From Pleurocapsa sp. MO_226.B13 (lineage in GTDB: Bacteria; Cyanobacteriota; Cyanobacteriia; Cyanobacteriales; Xenococcaceae), in the NCBI GenBank assembly GCA_030064795.1, contig JASJEI010000065.1:1-36697 (forward strand): a stretch of 36,697 nucleotides of DNA, in the 5' to 3' direction. The notes below the pieces were generated by a model that was given only the letters and a program-made list of their open reading frames with translations, was not told where the DNA came from and did not search any database. Both the position numbers and the translations under genes were made by a program. This document shows, in pieces, positions 1 to 8,060 of this stretch (positions are counted from its first letter, which is position 1; each line of letters begins with the position of its first letter).

Positions 1-87
1 GATAAGTAGACAGACATAAATAACCTGAAGTATGTAACAAAATGTAAATTCGCTTCAACTTAATATCAATCAAAGGATTAAATCTAC

Positions 88-570
88 TTGACAAAAGTAA
101 ACATAGTTGAGTTTAATTATCCCGACCTACTTACCTGGTCGGGAAATATCTTAGACTATGCCACTACAGTATATAAAAAAGGCAAACTAGAACAGGCAAT
201 TAATATTACTAAAATCGTGCCAGAAAATAGCAGCGTCCAAGCCGAAATTCCCGATTTAATCTCTCAATGGAAACAACAACAAGCAAACCATCAAGCAATT
301 GTGGAACAAGCTCAAAACTTATTAGCTAGAGGTAGATGGTCTGATGCCAAACAAGAAATCGAAAAAATACCCAGTGATTTTGTGTTTTGGCGCGATCGAA
401 CTCAACCAATTTTAGACACGGCCAACCAAAAAATCAATGAAATCCTAGCAGCCAAGCGGCTTCGTCGCCAAAGAGAACGAGCAGTGCAAACAATTCCTCT
501 TCGTGAAAGGTTAAAAAATGTCCCTCTACTAGATGATGATTTCGTCAGAAGAAGATTAGGCACAAATTAA
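88..570 (+). CDS. Hypothetical helical protein, TTG start
   Basis: A 160-residue protein that I cannot assign to a named family. It is rich in Gln, Glu, Lys and Ala and predicted mostly helical. Two segments (about residues 30-63 and 71-112) share a pattern resembling cyanobacterial TPR-like helical repeats, with KIVPENS and KIPSDF at similar places. The C-terminal 40 residues are strongly basic (AAKRLRRQRERA). The frame is closed by TAA at 79-81 and has no ATG, so TTG at 88 with AAAGGA about 10 bases upstream is the best start. Because homologous-looking repeats usually sit in longer proteins, this could be the C-terminal remnant of a larger gene. No function is proposed. Confidence 0.6.
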   Translation: MTKVNIVEFNYPDLLTWSGNILDYATTVYKKGKLEQAINITKIVPENSSVQAEIPDLISQWKQQQANHQAIVEQAQNLLARGRWSDAKQEIEKIPSDFVFWRDRTQPILDTANQKINEILAAKRLRRQRERAVQTIPLRERLKNVPLLDDDFVRRRLGTN

Positions 571-689
571 TCCTCAACAGGAAAGAATAATCAACTCGAT
601 CGCTTTGAAAATAGTTTTTATTAGAAGGGCGATCGCTCTCGGTTAGTTATACCAAATCCGATTATCAAAATATATTATGAAAATCTCTC

Positions 690-717
690 GTAGAGACGTA
701 ATATATTACGTCTCTAC
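690..717. repeat. 28-bp perfect palindrome (GTAGAGACGTA type)
   Basis: Bases 690-717 read identically on both strands: the arm GTAGAGACGTAATA is followed directly by its reverse complement. It lies in the gap between the hypothetical gene and the arginase-family gene. A close relative occurs at 12110-12135, so this is a dispersed palindromic element and probably not a gene-specific terminator; no T-tract follows it. Confidence 0.8.
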
Positions 718-806
718 AGGGTTTAACGGTTTCACCGATAAATACTGGTTGTCAATAGGCTGGAGTTTAGACTAACTGCCCCTCTTGCCAAACTAAACTG
801 TTTAGT

Positions 807-1649
807 ATGATGCTGTCCTTAAATTTATTATTTCCTCAGTGGCAAGGTTCGGGAATTTCAAATGAGCTTTATCATGGTGCGATGTCGATCCACGATCGCC
901 TCAAGAATCGGAGTTGGTTTCTTCAAGTGCCTGTTCCGTTGAATCAAACCCTAAAAATAGAAAACAACATCCTAGGATATTTTCCCCTTCTCCAGCAATT
1001 GTCAGAGGCAAGAGAAATGATTCTGCAATATAATCCAGATCGCCTGTTTGTAATTGGTGGTGACTGTAGTATCGACATTGCCCCTATTTCTTTTCTCAAT
1101 CAGAAATACGATCGCAATCTGGCTGTTGTCTGGCTAGATGCCCACGCAGATTTAAATACACCTGCATCTTCTCCCAGTCATCATTTTCATGGAATGCCCT
1201 TAAGGATTTTATTGGGGGAAGGAGATTCGGAATTCATCAAGCTCTCTTTTTCAGTTTTAACTCCTAACCAAGTGTTCTTAGTTGGTGCTAGAGACCTCGA
1301 TCCGCCAGAGAAAAACTGTCTCCAACAAAAAAACATCTCTCTGTTCCCACCTGAAAAGCTCGAAGACAACAGCCAAAACTTAATTGAGGCGATCGCCACT
1401 TCTAACTACCAAAATATCCATATTCATTGCGATCTTGATGCGATCGATCCTCTAGAATTTCCCTTTGTTAAATGTCCTGCTGCTAATGGCTTGAGTAGAG
1501 AATTTTTGAGCGAACTATTACAACAGTTAGAGAGTCGATTTAATTTGGTTGGCTTCAGTATTACAGAATTTGCTCCTCGCCAAAAACAGGGATTAGAAAA
1601 AATCGCAGGAGTTGTTCACCAGATGTTCGATCTATTCGATAATTATTAA
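807..1649 (+). CDS. Arginase/agmatinase-family ureohydrolase
   Basis: A 280-residue member of the ureohydrolase fold, which hydrolyses guanidino groups (arginine, agmatine, guanidinobutyrate and similar) to urea with two Mn ions. The metal-ligand motifs are in order: GGDCS at 84-88, DAHAD at 111-115, HGMP at 128-131, CDLDAIDP at 208-215, and TEFAP at 253-257. The usual His of GGDHS is Cys87; such GGDC variants exist in bacterial arginase-like proteins and may alter the first metal site. The substrate cannot be told from sequence. The gene stands alone, with its 3' end abutting a transposase remnant. Length is normal for the family (about 280-320). Confidence 0.85.
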   Translation: MMLSLNLLFPQWQGSGISNELYHGAMSIHDRLKNRSWFLQVPVPLNQTLKIENNILGYFPLLQQLSEAREMILQYNPDRLFVIGGDCSIDIAPISFLNQKYDRNLAVVWLDAHADLNTPASSPSHHFHGMPLRILLGEGDSEFIKLSFSVLTPNQVFLVGARDLDPPEKNCLQQKNISLFPPEKLEDNSQNLIEAIATSNYQNIHIHCDLDAIDPLEFPFVKCPAANGLSREFLSELLQQLESRFNLVGFSITEFAPRQKQGLEKIAGVVHQMFDLFDNY

Positions 1650-1994
1650 TCCACAAAAAAATAAGATGCCAGAATTATCACAAAACACCGTGTTGTTATA
1701 GGATTCAGAGTTGTGAACCCCGAGCCAGGTCAAAGCGTAATCATTATTCAGGGACGCTCGATAACGTTTCGTATTGATACTGCCTTTGGCCTTGTCCCGT
1801 TTGATTAAATTGACACAGAGTCGCCGTAACAAGGTCATATTCTCTGGTCCATGGCCCATGCGAATACGGCTGTGGTCTTCTTTGAAGGTCACATCTAAGA
1901 CCCAATGGAGACTATTTTCAATGCCCCAATGAGAGCGAATCGCTTGGGCAAATTCGGCAGCATTAGCGTCTAGACTGGTGATGTTACTACTCAT
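1632..1994 (-). pseudogene. ISAs1-family transposase, C-terminal remnant
   Basis: The minus-strand reading holds the C-terminal third of an ISAs1-type transposase, including IRSHWGIENSLHW, a DVTFKEDHSRIR segment and the PENMTLLRRLCVNLIKRDK block; the Glu in HWGIEN is the last acidic residue of the DDE triad. The N-terminal two thirds, with the two catalytic Asp residues, are absent upstream. The last roughly 25 residues are unlike the family and run into the 3' end of the arginase-family gene, so the real element edge is probably near 1700. It cannot transpose. Confidence 0.85.
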
Positions 1995-2060
1995 TGAAGC
2001 TGTTCTGTCAAGTACATTTGATCCAAAATAACTGCGATTACCCTGGCATCTAGATAATGA

Positions 2061-2825
2061 TTATTGACAGGAATTGCGATCGATTACATATACTTTAAAA
2101 GCCCAATCTAGTACCGATTCAGAACAGGCGATCGCCTGGATATATTCTCTATTTTTAGTAGATAGTTGCCGATATTTGAATCTGATTTGGTAAAAATAGT
2201 AATGAAGTTTGTGAACGATATACCTACAGAGTAAATATCTTTTAAATTGGGGTTTACTATTAAAAAAATATGAGGCTTTAATTTGTGGAATTTCTGCCTT
2301 ACTTCTACTGAGTTCTTTGTCAGTGTCTAAATAATCATTAGCCAGTCTAATTAAGATATTAATTTCATTATTAAATTTAATCATGGTAGCTGAATACCAG
2401 ATATCTGGAGCGACTTTGATTTTGCTTGCTAAGTAAGCCATAATAATCAGTGCGCCAATACTTTGACTACTAATCTTTAAATACCGAGCTAAATTTAAAG
2501 AGCGATCGGCTTTAAGTAAAGATTCATCTTTCATGGCTCGAAAAATCCGAGAAATTGCCTCTAAACCAATAGGATTAGAATTGGGCATTAGTGAAATCAT
2601 CGCCCGTTCGAGCTGGACTAATTTAGTTGAATTTGGAGACTGTGAAACTACAAGATCGTACAGATCGTCTAGTTCAAAAACTAACAAGATTAATTGATAA
2701 ATATTGCTCAAATCTTGTTCGCTAAGAAAAATTTTATATTGGTTTAGGATGCTTTTATATATTTGTACATAGCCAAGAATACTATCTTTATTCATCTCTA
2801 GTTTCTCGCTACTACTTTGCCTCAT
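2061..2825 (-). CDS. Putative short, divergent class I terpene synthase-like protein
   Basis: A 254-residue all-helical protein. It carries DDLYD at residues 53-57 and NDYLDTDKE at 163-171, which match in order the metal-binding DDxxD and NSE/DTE motifs of class I terpene synthases, except that Asp replaces the Ser/Thr at the fifth position of NSE. Arg114 lies 49 residues before the NSE-like motif, close to the place of the pyrophosphate-sensor Arg in bacterial enzymes. The 110-residue motif spacing and total length are short compared with bacterial terpene synthases (about 300-350), and no clear C-terminal RY pair is seen. A later start at 2795 (MNKDSILGYV) is possible. It follows a small membrane-protein gene by 16 bases, likely as one operon. 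The enzyme call is inference; it may be inactive or a structural relative. Confidence 0.4.
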   Translation of the reverse strand: MRQSSSEKLEMNKDSILGYVQIYKSILNQYKIFLSEQDLSNIYQLILLVFELDDLYDLVVSQSPNSTKLVQLERAMISLMPNSNPIGLEAISRIFRAMKDESLLKADRSLNLARYLKISSQSIGALIIMAYLASKIKVAPDIWYSATMIKFNNEINILIRLANDYLDTDKELSRSKAEIPQIKASYFFNSKPQFKRYLLCRYIVHKLHYYFYQIRFKYRQLSTKNREYIQAIACSESVLDWAFKVYVIDRNSCQ

Positions 2826-2841
2826 AATTAAAATTAATTAA

Positions 2842-3087
2842 TTAATTGGGCGAAAATAATTGTTCTTGGGGACTAGTTTCTGGTTGAGAATCCCGCTTTA
2901 GATCTAAAATAGGCTCGCCCATCATTAGATTAATTATTATAGATATGGCGAAAAGTATTCCCATAATGATAAGGGTAATCAAAATCTGACCTATGTATAC
3001 TCTTAATGCCAGACCTATTAGGTGATTGGGTTGATAATCAATATGCCAATGTTCTCGTTCATCTTGATAAATTTTTTTGACTTTCAT
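2842..3087 (-). CDS. Small membrane protein, first gene of a two-gene unit
   Basis: An 81-residue protein with a polar N-terminus (MKVKKIYQDEREHWHIDYQ), a long hydrophobic stretch at about residues 26-55 that can form one long or two short membrane helices, and a polar, acidic, Pro-rich tail. I do not recognise the family. A clear Shine-Dalgarno site (GAGGTG, 5-base spacer) precedes the ATG. The terpene-synthase-like gene begins 16 bases after the stop, with no Shine-Dalgarno site of its own, which suggests translational coupling. It may tether its partner or its hydrophobic product at a membrane, but that is inference. Confidence 0.6.
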   Translation of the reverse strand: MKVKKIYQDEREHWHIDYQPNHLIGLALRVYIGQILITLIIMGILFAISIIINLMMGEPILDLKRDSQPETSPQEQLFSPN

Positions 3088-3446
3088 CTTTCACCTCTTT
3101 TATAAATAGATAGGCATTAAGGGCGATCTAGAGCAATCTTATTTAGGTTGTGAAAATTCTGCTATTGAGTGTCATTAGTTATTAGTTATTTGTCCTTAGT
3201 CACTAGCACTCTGTCAACTTTGATTTGAGAGATAAATATTGATAAGTATCTCCCCCCGCTTCCAAACGAAGTCAGAATTATGAATTATGAATTATGAACT
3301 GAATAAACTTTTATACTTCATCGTTCATCCATCGTTTTTACTTTTTCCCTGCCTGTCCCCACCCATCAATTAAAATTAATTGTTGACAGAGTACTAGCAC
3401 AGCACGACGGTATTAGCCTTCGATCGCTTTTAGGATTGCTATAGGT
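3088..3446. repeat. Intergenic stretch with degenerate heptamer repeats
   Basis: This gap holds no gene. At 3173-3207 five consecutive 7-mers of the type NNTTAGT occur (CATTAGT, TATTAGT, TATTTGT, CCTTAGT, CACTAGC). At 3275-3295 GAATTAT is repeated three times without interruption. The TTAGT-type heptamers recur at 11424-11458 and near 11995-12021, so this is a dispersed short-tandem-repeat family like those common between cyanobacterial genes. Confidence 0.75.
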
Positions 3447-3986
3447 TCATTTGGAGTTTTGAACATTTTCAGATTCTAGTTCTTCGACTATGTTCCAAGC
3501 AATTTCCGATTCTTGTGCAATTTGGTCTTCTAGATCGCGATAGACTCGGCTGTGCAAAATAGCTTCTCCGATTTTTTGTGACAGAATATCTTCAGAAGAT
3601 AATTGTGCCACTCTAGTTTTCATCAGGATATCGGTTACTGAAATAATACCGAGCAATTTGTCTTTAATTACGGGGGCTTTTTGAATTCCAGTTTCGGCAA
3701 ATAGCCTTGCCACATTAGCCACACTGAGGTCTGGATTGACGACGATACAAGGCTTAGTCATTATTTGATAAATTCTGACCTGTTCGGGGTCTTGTTCTTT
3801 GGCTATGACCCCATAAACAATATCTGTTTCCGTAACAATGCCATAGGCATCGGAGTCATCACTGGGTTCGACGATGAGAGAACGCAGTTTTTGATTTTGC
3901 ATCATGGCGATCGCCTCTGCAACAGTTGCCGAACTGTGAATCATTAACACTTCTTTGGTCATAATATCGGCTGCTTTCATTTTCAT
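3447..3986 (-). CDS. CBS-domain pair protein
   Basis: A 179-residue soluble protein. Residues 1-62 and 68-128 form two CBS motifs, each opening with a similar element (AADIMTKEVLMIHSSATVAEA and YQIMTKPCIVVNPDLSVANV) and ending in GIVTETDI or GIISVTDIL. Tandem CBS motifs make a Bateman module that binds adenine nucleotides or SAM. The acidic, helical tail (about 130-179) is extra and may be a partner-binding segment. The protein is stand-alone with no enzyme domain, so its target is unknown. It is flanked by long intergenic gaps and is probably monocistronic. Confidence 0.85.
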   Translation of the reverse strand: MKMKAADIMTKEVLMIHSSATVAEAIAMMQNQKLRSLIVEPSDDSDAYGIVTETDIVYGVIAKEQDPEQVRIYQIMTKPCIVVNPDLSVANVARLFAETGIQKAPVIKDKLLGIISVTDILMKTRVAQLSSEDILSQKIGEAILHSRVYRDLEDQIAQESEIAWNIVEELESENVQNSK

Positions 3987-4281
3987 GGCGATCCTCCCGT
4001 CTGCTTGAAACTCCAGAATCTTGGTATTTAGTCAAAGAAACATATCCAACCACTTTATTTATACCTAAGTATTTTGAAGAACTTGTGAGAGAAGTGAGGA
4101 AGTAGGGAGCAAAAGAGCGGAGGGAATACTCTCAAGGGTAGGTTTTTTAGATTTATTCTGACTATTTGTTTGCCCACCTTACAAGCTGTCTTGCACACCA
4201 CAAGCTATTACGATCGCAGGCAGTTATAAATCTTCGTTTCCATAATAGAGCCAAAGTAGAGTTGTTTACGGATAATTATTA

Positions 4282-5184
4282 ATGACTAATCTGGTTTTAG
4301 TATGTGCTTTGGCGTTTGCCTGTGGCGGAATGTTGGGTAAGAATCTAGCTGCTGTTGGGGTTACTTCTGATAATGCTCTCCAGAATTATCAAAAACCTCT
4401 AGTCTGGATGTTAATCGCGATCGCTCCTTTACTGGGAATATTAGTGACTCTCGATAAGCTGCATCTGGCTTCAGTGTTACCCAGAATTTTTCCGCCAATG
4501 CTTTTGATTTATTTAGCAGCCTACTTTAATGAAACAATTGTCGGACTGGGTTGTTTTTTCCTAGGTTTATTGCTGTTTCTGGAGTTATCGGGAAAACGTT
4601 CTCGGCAAAAGATAGTTCAATTGATGTTGGCATTAGGCACAATTTCTTTGGCCCTCAGTATTTTGCTGTTCTTTCTTCAGCCAGTGCAAGCTTTAGTGGC
4701 AACTCAAGCCAAAATTATTAACGGGGTGGTGATGCAAACTACTGCCTATACCTGTGCGCCTGCTAGCATTGCTACTCTAGCTCGTGTTACGAAGCAATAT
4801 CCCTACCTTACCGAGCAAGAGGTTGTAAAATTAACCAGAACTAATCGTTTTGGTACGACTACTTTATCGGAAATTAAGGCGATGGAAAAGCTAGGGTTAA
4901 ATCCTCAGTATCGTCACAATTTAACTGTTAATGATTTAATTGCCCTCAATAAACCTGCTTTACTCCACGTCAAAGAGAAGAGGAAAACTGGCAAGGGCGT
5001 TAGGTTTTCTCATGCGGTAGCCTTGTTATCGATTAATCCCCAAAAAGGCTTGATTTTGATTGCCAACCCCCTCTACGGTATGCAAATCAAAACTTTTAGT
5101 GAATTTGGTCGATATTGGTTTGGCGAGGCAATTTTAGTCGATCTAGAACGAGCTAGTATAGCAGTCAAAGCAAAGGTTAAATAA
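4282..5184 (+). CDS. Membrane-anchored C39-like cysteine peptidase
   Basis: A 300-residue protein in two halves. Residues 1-135 are hydrophobic, with about five membrane helices. Residues 147-290 form a papain-like C39 domain: Gln152 with Cys158 in QTTAYTCAPAS, His244 in FSHAVALL, and Asn262 in IANPLYG fit the oxyanion Gln, nucleophile, base and orienting residue. C39 domains usually cut double-glycine leaders in bacteriocin exporters, but no ABC ATPase is fused here and no leader-peptide gene is seen nearby. It is therefore a free-standing membrane peptidase of unknown substrate. The start was chosen because ATG 4282 is the first Met of the open frame and gives a complete first helix. Confidence 0.75.
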   Translation: MTNLVLVCALAFACGGMLGKNLAAVGVTSDNALQNYQKPLVWMLIAIAPLLGILVTLDKLHLASVLPRIFPPMLLIYLAAYFNETIVGLGCFFLGLLLFLELSGKRSRQKIVQLMLALGTISLALSILLFFLQPVQALVATQAKIINGVVMQTTAYTCAPASIATLARVTKQYPYLTEQEVVKLTRTNRFGTTTLSEIKAMEKLGLNPQYRHNLTVNDLIALNKPALLHVKEKRKTGKGVRFSHAVALLSINPQKGLILIANPLYGMQIKTFSEFGRYWFGEAILVDLERASIAVKAKVK

Positions 5185-5187
5185 TAA

Positions 5188-5290
5188 ATTTTGTCTCTCG
5201 CCAAGACGTTCATCCCCGTCGCCTTGGGGGCAAAGGCGCGAAGGATTTGAATTTTGTCTCTCGCAAAGGCGCGAAGGCGCGAAGGATTTT
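5188..5290. repeat. Imperfect direct repeats (TTTTGTCTCTCGC...GGCGCGAAGG)
   Basis: Two copies of ATTTTGTCTCTCGC (starting near 5188 and 5251) are each followed by GCAAAGGCGCGAAGGATTT-like sequence, and the second copy carries an extra GCGAAGGC unit. It is a non-coding repeat between the C39-like gene and the convergent nucleosidase gene. Confidence 0.65.
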
Positions 5291-5349
5291 TATGGATGTC
5301 AATCGCTATAGTTCGATTGCTATATCAATTGACAATTTACAACTGCTGA

Positions 5350-6021
5350 TCATTTATCGATAAACAACCTTTGAGTAACTTGTTGTAGGGTTTTTAGTCC
5401 TGTTAAAGAGCCTTGAATTAGTCTGATTGCAGCAATTGGTTGTTGGAGAAAGGCGATCGCCATTGATGCAGTTTTGAGATTACCGTTACTATCGATCGCC
5501 TGAGTAAGATCGGGGATATCTCCTGTTAGATCGTCACTTACCACCCGTAACATTGACACGGGTACTCCTTGAGTCTGCAACTCTTTGAGATAGCCATAAC
5601 CTTCCATATCCACTACACTTACGGGATAGGTTTGACTGAGTATTATTTTTTCTTTAGTTTGATGGACTAAGCGATCGCTGGTCAATCCCATAACCAAGTC
5701 AACGGATAATTTTTGTTCGATCGCTGTTGTTAGTTCGACATCTAAATCAATTTTCTGACCGTCTAAATTGCAGCAACCTTGATAGAGAACAACCTTACCA
5801 ACAGAATATTGCTTTGATAAGCTACCGCACAAACCCATAATCAAAACTCTAGGAGAGTTGCTTGACCTAAAATAATTACTGGCTATGGTTTGCTGGACGT
5901 GTTTCATCCCGACTGGAATCGAAATAACTCGAACCCCATCGGTCTGAACTTGTTTGAGTCCACGACAAACCGCTTGGTATTCTGCCCCTTGAGGGACGAA
6001 AATAGTATTTATAAACGTCAT
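5350..6021 (-). CDS. Nucleoside phosphorylase/nucleosidase-family protein
   Basis: A 223-residue protein of the purine nucleoside phosphorylase / MTA-SAH nucleosidase fold. Evidence is the N-terminal glycine-rich RVLIMGLCGSLS (about 58-69), the central VVDMEGYGYL (about 137-146), which matches the substrate-binding Met-Glu of nucleosidases, and RVVSDD (about 159-164) with the catalytic Asp. The exact substrate (adenosine conjugate, SAH, MTA) cannot be read from sequence. It is divergent from lepB with only 10 bases between the two start codons, so the promoters must overlap or lie inside the genes. Length is normal for the family. Confidence 0.75.
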   Translation of the reverse strand: MTFINTIFVPQGAEYQAVCRGLKQVQTDGVRVISIPVGMKHVQQTIASNYFRSSNSPRVLIMGLCGSLSKQYSVGKVVLYQGCCNLDGQKIDLDVELTTAIEQKLSVDLVMGLTSDRLVHQTKEKIILSQTYPVSVVDMEGYGYLKELQTQGVPVSMLRVVSDDLTGDIPDLTQAIDSNGNLKTASMAIAFLQQPIAAIRLIQGSLTGLKTLQQVTQRLFIDK

Positions 6022-6031
6022 CCGATCATTT

Positions 6032-6598
6032 ATGACTTTGAAAGAAACGAAAAAACAGCATAATCAAGCCATGAAATGGCGTAATTTTAAGGAAAATGGA
6101 ACTACAGTACTGATTGCCCTGATCTTAGCCTTTTTAATTCGAGTTTTTATTGCCGAACCCCGCTACATCCCTTCAGAGTCTATGTTTCCTACTCTAGAGA
6201 CTGGCGATCGCTTAGTGGTCGAGAAAGTGGCTTATAAATTCCATCCTCCAGCCCAAGGAGATATCGTAGTCTTTCAACCTCCAGCTAAACTTAGACTTTT
6301 GGGTTACGAACCAGATCAAGCCTTTATCAAAAGAGCGATCGCGACAGAAGGAGAAACAGTAGCAGTTCGAGACGGTATTGTCTATATAAACGATCGACCT
6401 CTAACAGAAGACTATATTGCTGCACCTCCAGGATACAATCTGATGCCTGTTACGGTTCCAGAAGGAGAATTATTTGTTATGGGAGACAACCGCAACAACA
6501 GTAATGATTCTCATGTCTGGGGCTTTTTACCAGTCGAAAATGTCATCGGTCATGCAGTATTCCGTTTTTGGCCCTTCGATCGCATCGGGACAGTCTAA
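6032..6598 (+). CDS. lepB: Signal peptidase I
   Basis: A 188-residue S26A signal peptidase that removes Sec/Tat signal peptides on the outer face of the inner or thylakoid membrane. A single N-terminal membrane helix (about 24-43) is followed by the box B motif PSESMFPTL with the Ser nucleophile at residue 49, GDRLVVEK, and box D FIKRAIA with the general-base Lys (residue 95). The C-terminal MGDNRNNSNDS block (about 150-160) is conserved. The size is usual for cyanobacterial LepB. A second possible start is ATG 6071 (MKWRNFKEN). The gene is followed after 7 bases by the convergent ferredoxin gene. Confidence 0.93.
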   Translation: MTLKETKKQHNQAMKWRNFKENGTTVLIALILAFLIRVFIAEPRYIPSESMFPTLETGDRLVVEKVAYKFHPPAQGDIVVFQPPAKLRLLGYEPDQAFIKRAIATEGETVAVRDGIVYINDRPLTEDYIAAPPGYNLMPVTVPEGELFVMGDNRNNSNDSHVWGFLPVENVIGHAVFRFWPFDRIGTV

Positions 6599-6605
6599 TC
6601 AATGA

Positions 6606-6923
6606 TTACTGATTGCCAAACTGTCTTTGATAAACAATTTCTTCTTTATTCGATTCGAGTTTGATGTCAGAACGGGGGTATGCTACACACAAGAGAGCAT
6701 ATCCTTCAGCCTGTAATTCTGGAGATACTCCCATACCATCACTCTGTTCTACCTCACCTGAAAGAATTTGAGCAGCACAAGTGGTACAAACCCCAGCACT
6801 ACAAGAAAAGGGTAAATCAATACCTGCATCAGTAGCAGCAGCTAGAATATTCTGCGATTCTGCAACCTGAATCCTATGAGTTTTACCTTGATGGTTTATT
6901 TCAACAGTGTAGGTATTAGACAT
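6606..6923 (-). CDS. Plant-type [2Fe-2S] ferredoxin
   Basis: A 105-residue soluble electron carrier. The cluster Cys are at 41, 46, 49 and 79 (CSAGVCTTCA and LLCVAYP), in the spacing of plant-type ferredoxins. Differences from photosynthetic PetF are CSAGVCTTC where PetF has CRAGACSTC, an SDGMGVSPEL segment, and a C-terminal extension of about 18 residues (ESNKEEIVYQRQFGNQ). It is therefore probably one of the minor cyanobacterial ferredoxins serving a dedicated partner. The partner is not indicated by the neighbours, which are lepB and a squalene-synthase-like gene on the other strand. Confidence 0.9.
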   Translation of the reverse strand: MSNTYTVEINHQGKTHRIQVAESQNILAAATDAGIDLPFSCSAGVCTTCAAQILSGEVEQSDGMGVSPELQAEGYALLCVAYPRSDIKLESNKEEIVYQRQFGNQ

Positions 6924-7130
6924 ATTATAAAAATGTGGTTTTTATCAATTAATTTGACTCGGCTTATTATTTTCTCACAAATTCTCTGACCCGAATCGAT
7001 AAAGTCACGGGGAAAAGTTCAATAAATTGCCAATAATAAACAACCATAAAAGTTTTTAGCTAATCTTTTCTAGAAATTGGAGTTTTCGGTGTATCCTTTT
7101 CGTTAAGTCAGCGTGAGGAGTAACGGATTA

Positions 7131-7958
7131 ATGGATTTTCGGAATAGAGCATTAGAAACTCTCAAACAAACTAGCAGGACTTTCTATATTCCCATAGCCC
7201 GTTTACCAGGAAGGTTACAAGATGCAGTAGCATCGGCTTATCTTTGTATGCGTGCGATCGACGAAATAGAAGATACTCCTGACCTTGATAATCAGACAAA
7301 AGCTCAACTTTTGCGTAGTATTAGTTTGAGGCTACAAGAAATCAGCGATATTAACTCTTATGAGTGTATTAGTGCCGATTTAGCTCCTTATGCTCATATT
7401 TTGCCAGAGGTGAGTCTCAGTATCGGAGAATGGGCTAAACTTGCTCCAGAAACGATCGCACCGAGAATTTGGGATGCTACGGCTGCGATGGCAGATCGGA
7501 TGGCGTATTGGGCAGAACAAAATTGGACGATCGCCACTGAAGCCGATCTAGACCGCTATACTTTTAGCGTAGCAGGAGCAGTAGGTTTATTACTATCAGA
7601 TCTTTGGGCTTGGTACGACGGTACTAAAACCGACCGTTCCCAGGCGATCGCTTTTGGTCGGGGTTTACAGGCGGTTAATATTATTCGCAATCAAAGTGAG
7701 GATTCTTTGAGAGGAGTGAGTTTTATTCCCGATGGCTGGACTAGCCAGGATGTGCAAAATTATGCACGTCGTCAGCTAAAACAAGCTAATTTATATATCG
7801 AAGCCCTACCTCAAAATAGTCCCGCGCTAGATTTTTGTCAGATTCCTTATATTCTGGCTAAAGGGACTCTAGATGCGATCGCGATCGGTAAACCCAAACT
7901 GACTCGTCATGATGTTTTGAGTTTAGTTGAGAAATTTATCAACGTCAAATCAGCTTAA
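7131..7958 (+). CDS. Squalene/phytoene synthase-family protein with altered second Asp motif
   Basis: A 275-residue trans-prenyl head-to-head synthase fold, which joins two prenyl diphosphates (squalene, phytoene or dehydrosqualene). SRTFYIPIARLP (15-26) and the first metal motif DEIED (44-48) are intact. VAGAVGLLLSDLW (148-160) resembles squalene synthases more than phytoene synthases. The second motif, normally DxxED in NIIRDxxED, reads NIIRNQSED with Asn187 as its first position. A C-terminal membrane anchor is missing and the protein is shorter than cyanobacterial CrtB (about 310). I chose ATG 7131 because GAGGAG lies 10 bases upstream; GTG 7113 would add six residues but lacks a ribosome site. 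Product unknown. Confidence 0.8.
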   Translation: MDFRNRALETLKQTSRTFYIPIARLPGRLQDAVASAYLCMRAIDEIEDTPDLDNQTKAQLLRSISLRLQEISDINSYECISADLAPYAHILPEVSLSIGEWAKLAPETIAPRIWDATAAMADRMAYWAEQNWTIATEADLDRYTFSVAGAVGLLLSDLWAWYDGTKTDRSQAIAFGRGLQAVNIIRNQSEDSLRGVSFIPDGWTSQDVQNYARRQLKQANLYIEALPQNSPALDFCQIPYILAKGTLDAIAIGKPKLTRHDVLSLVEKFINVKSA

Positions 7959-7982
7959 AAATTAATCATTAGCAAGTTGTCG

Positions 7983-8039
7983 GGTGGGCAGGAAAATAAT
8001 TTTATATTCAACTACACTACTTGGCTACAGATGCCCACC
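7983..8039. repeat. 57-bp element bounded by GGTGGGCA/TGCCCACC inverted ends
   Basis: GGTGGGCA at 7983-7990 is inverted as TGCCCACC at 8032-8039, flanking an AT-rich core. The same inverted ends bound 26200-26269, so this is a dispersed palindromic repeat and not a gene-specific signal. No T-run follows the 3' arm. Confidence 0.7.
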
Positions 8040-8060
8040 AAAAGTAATTAATCAAATTTT

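Noticed and set aside
5350..7958. Nucleosidase-like gene and squalene-synthase-like gene as a hopanoid cluster (HpnG/HpnC/HpnD)
   Set aside because: The genes are on opposite strands, separated by lepB and a ferredoxin gene, and neither matches a specific Hpn protein by clear motifs.
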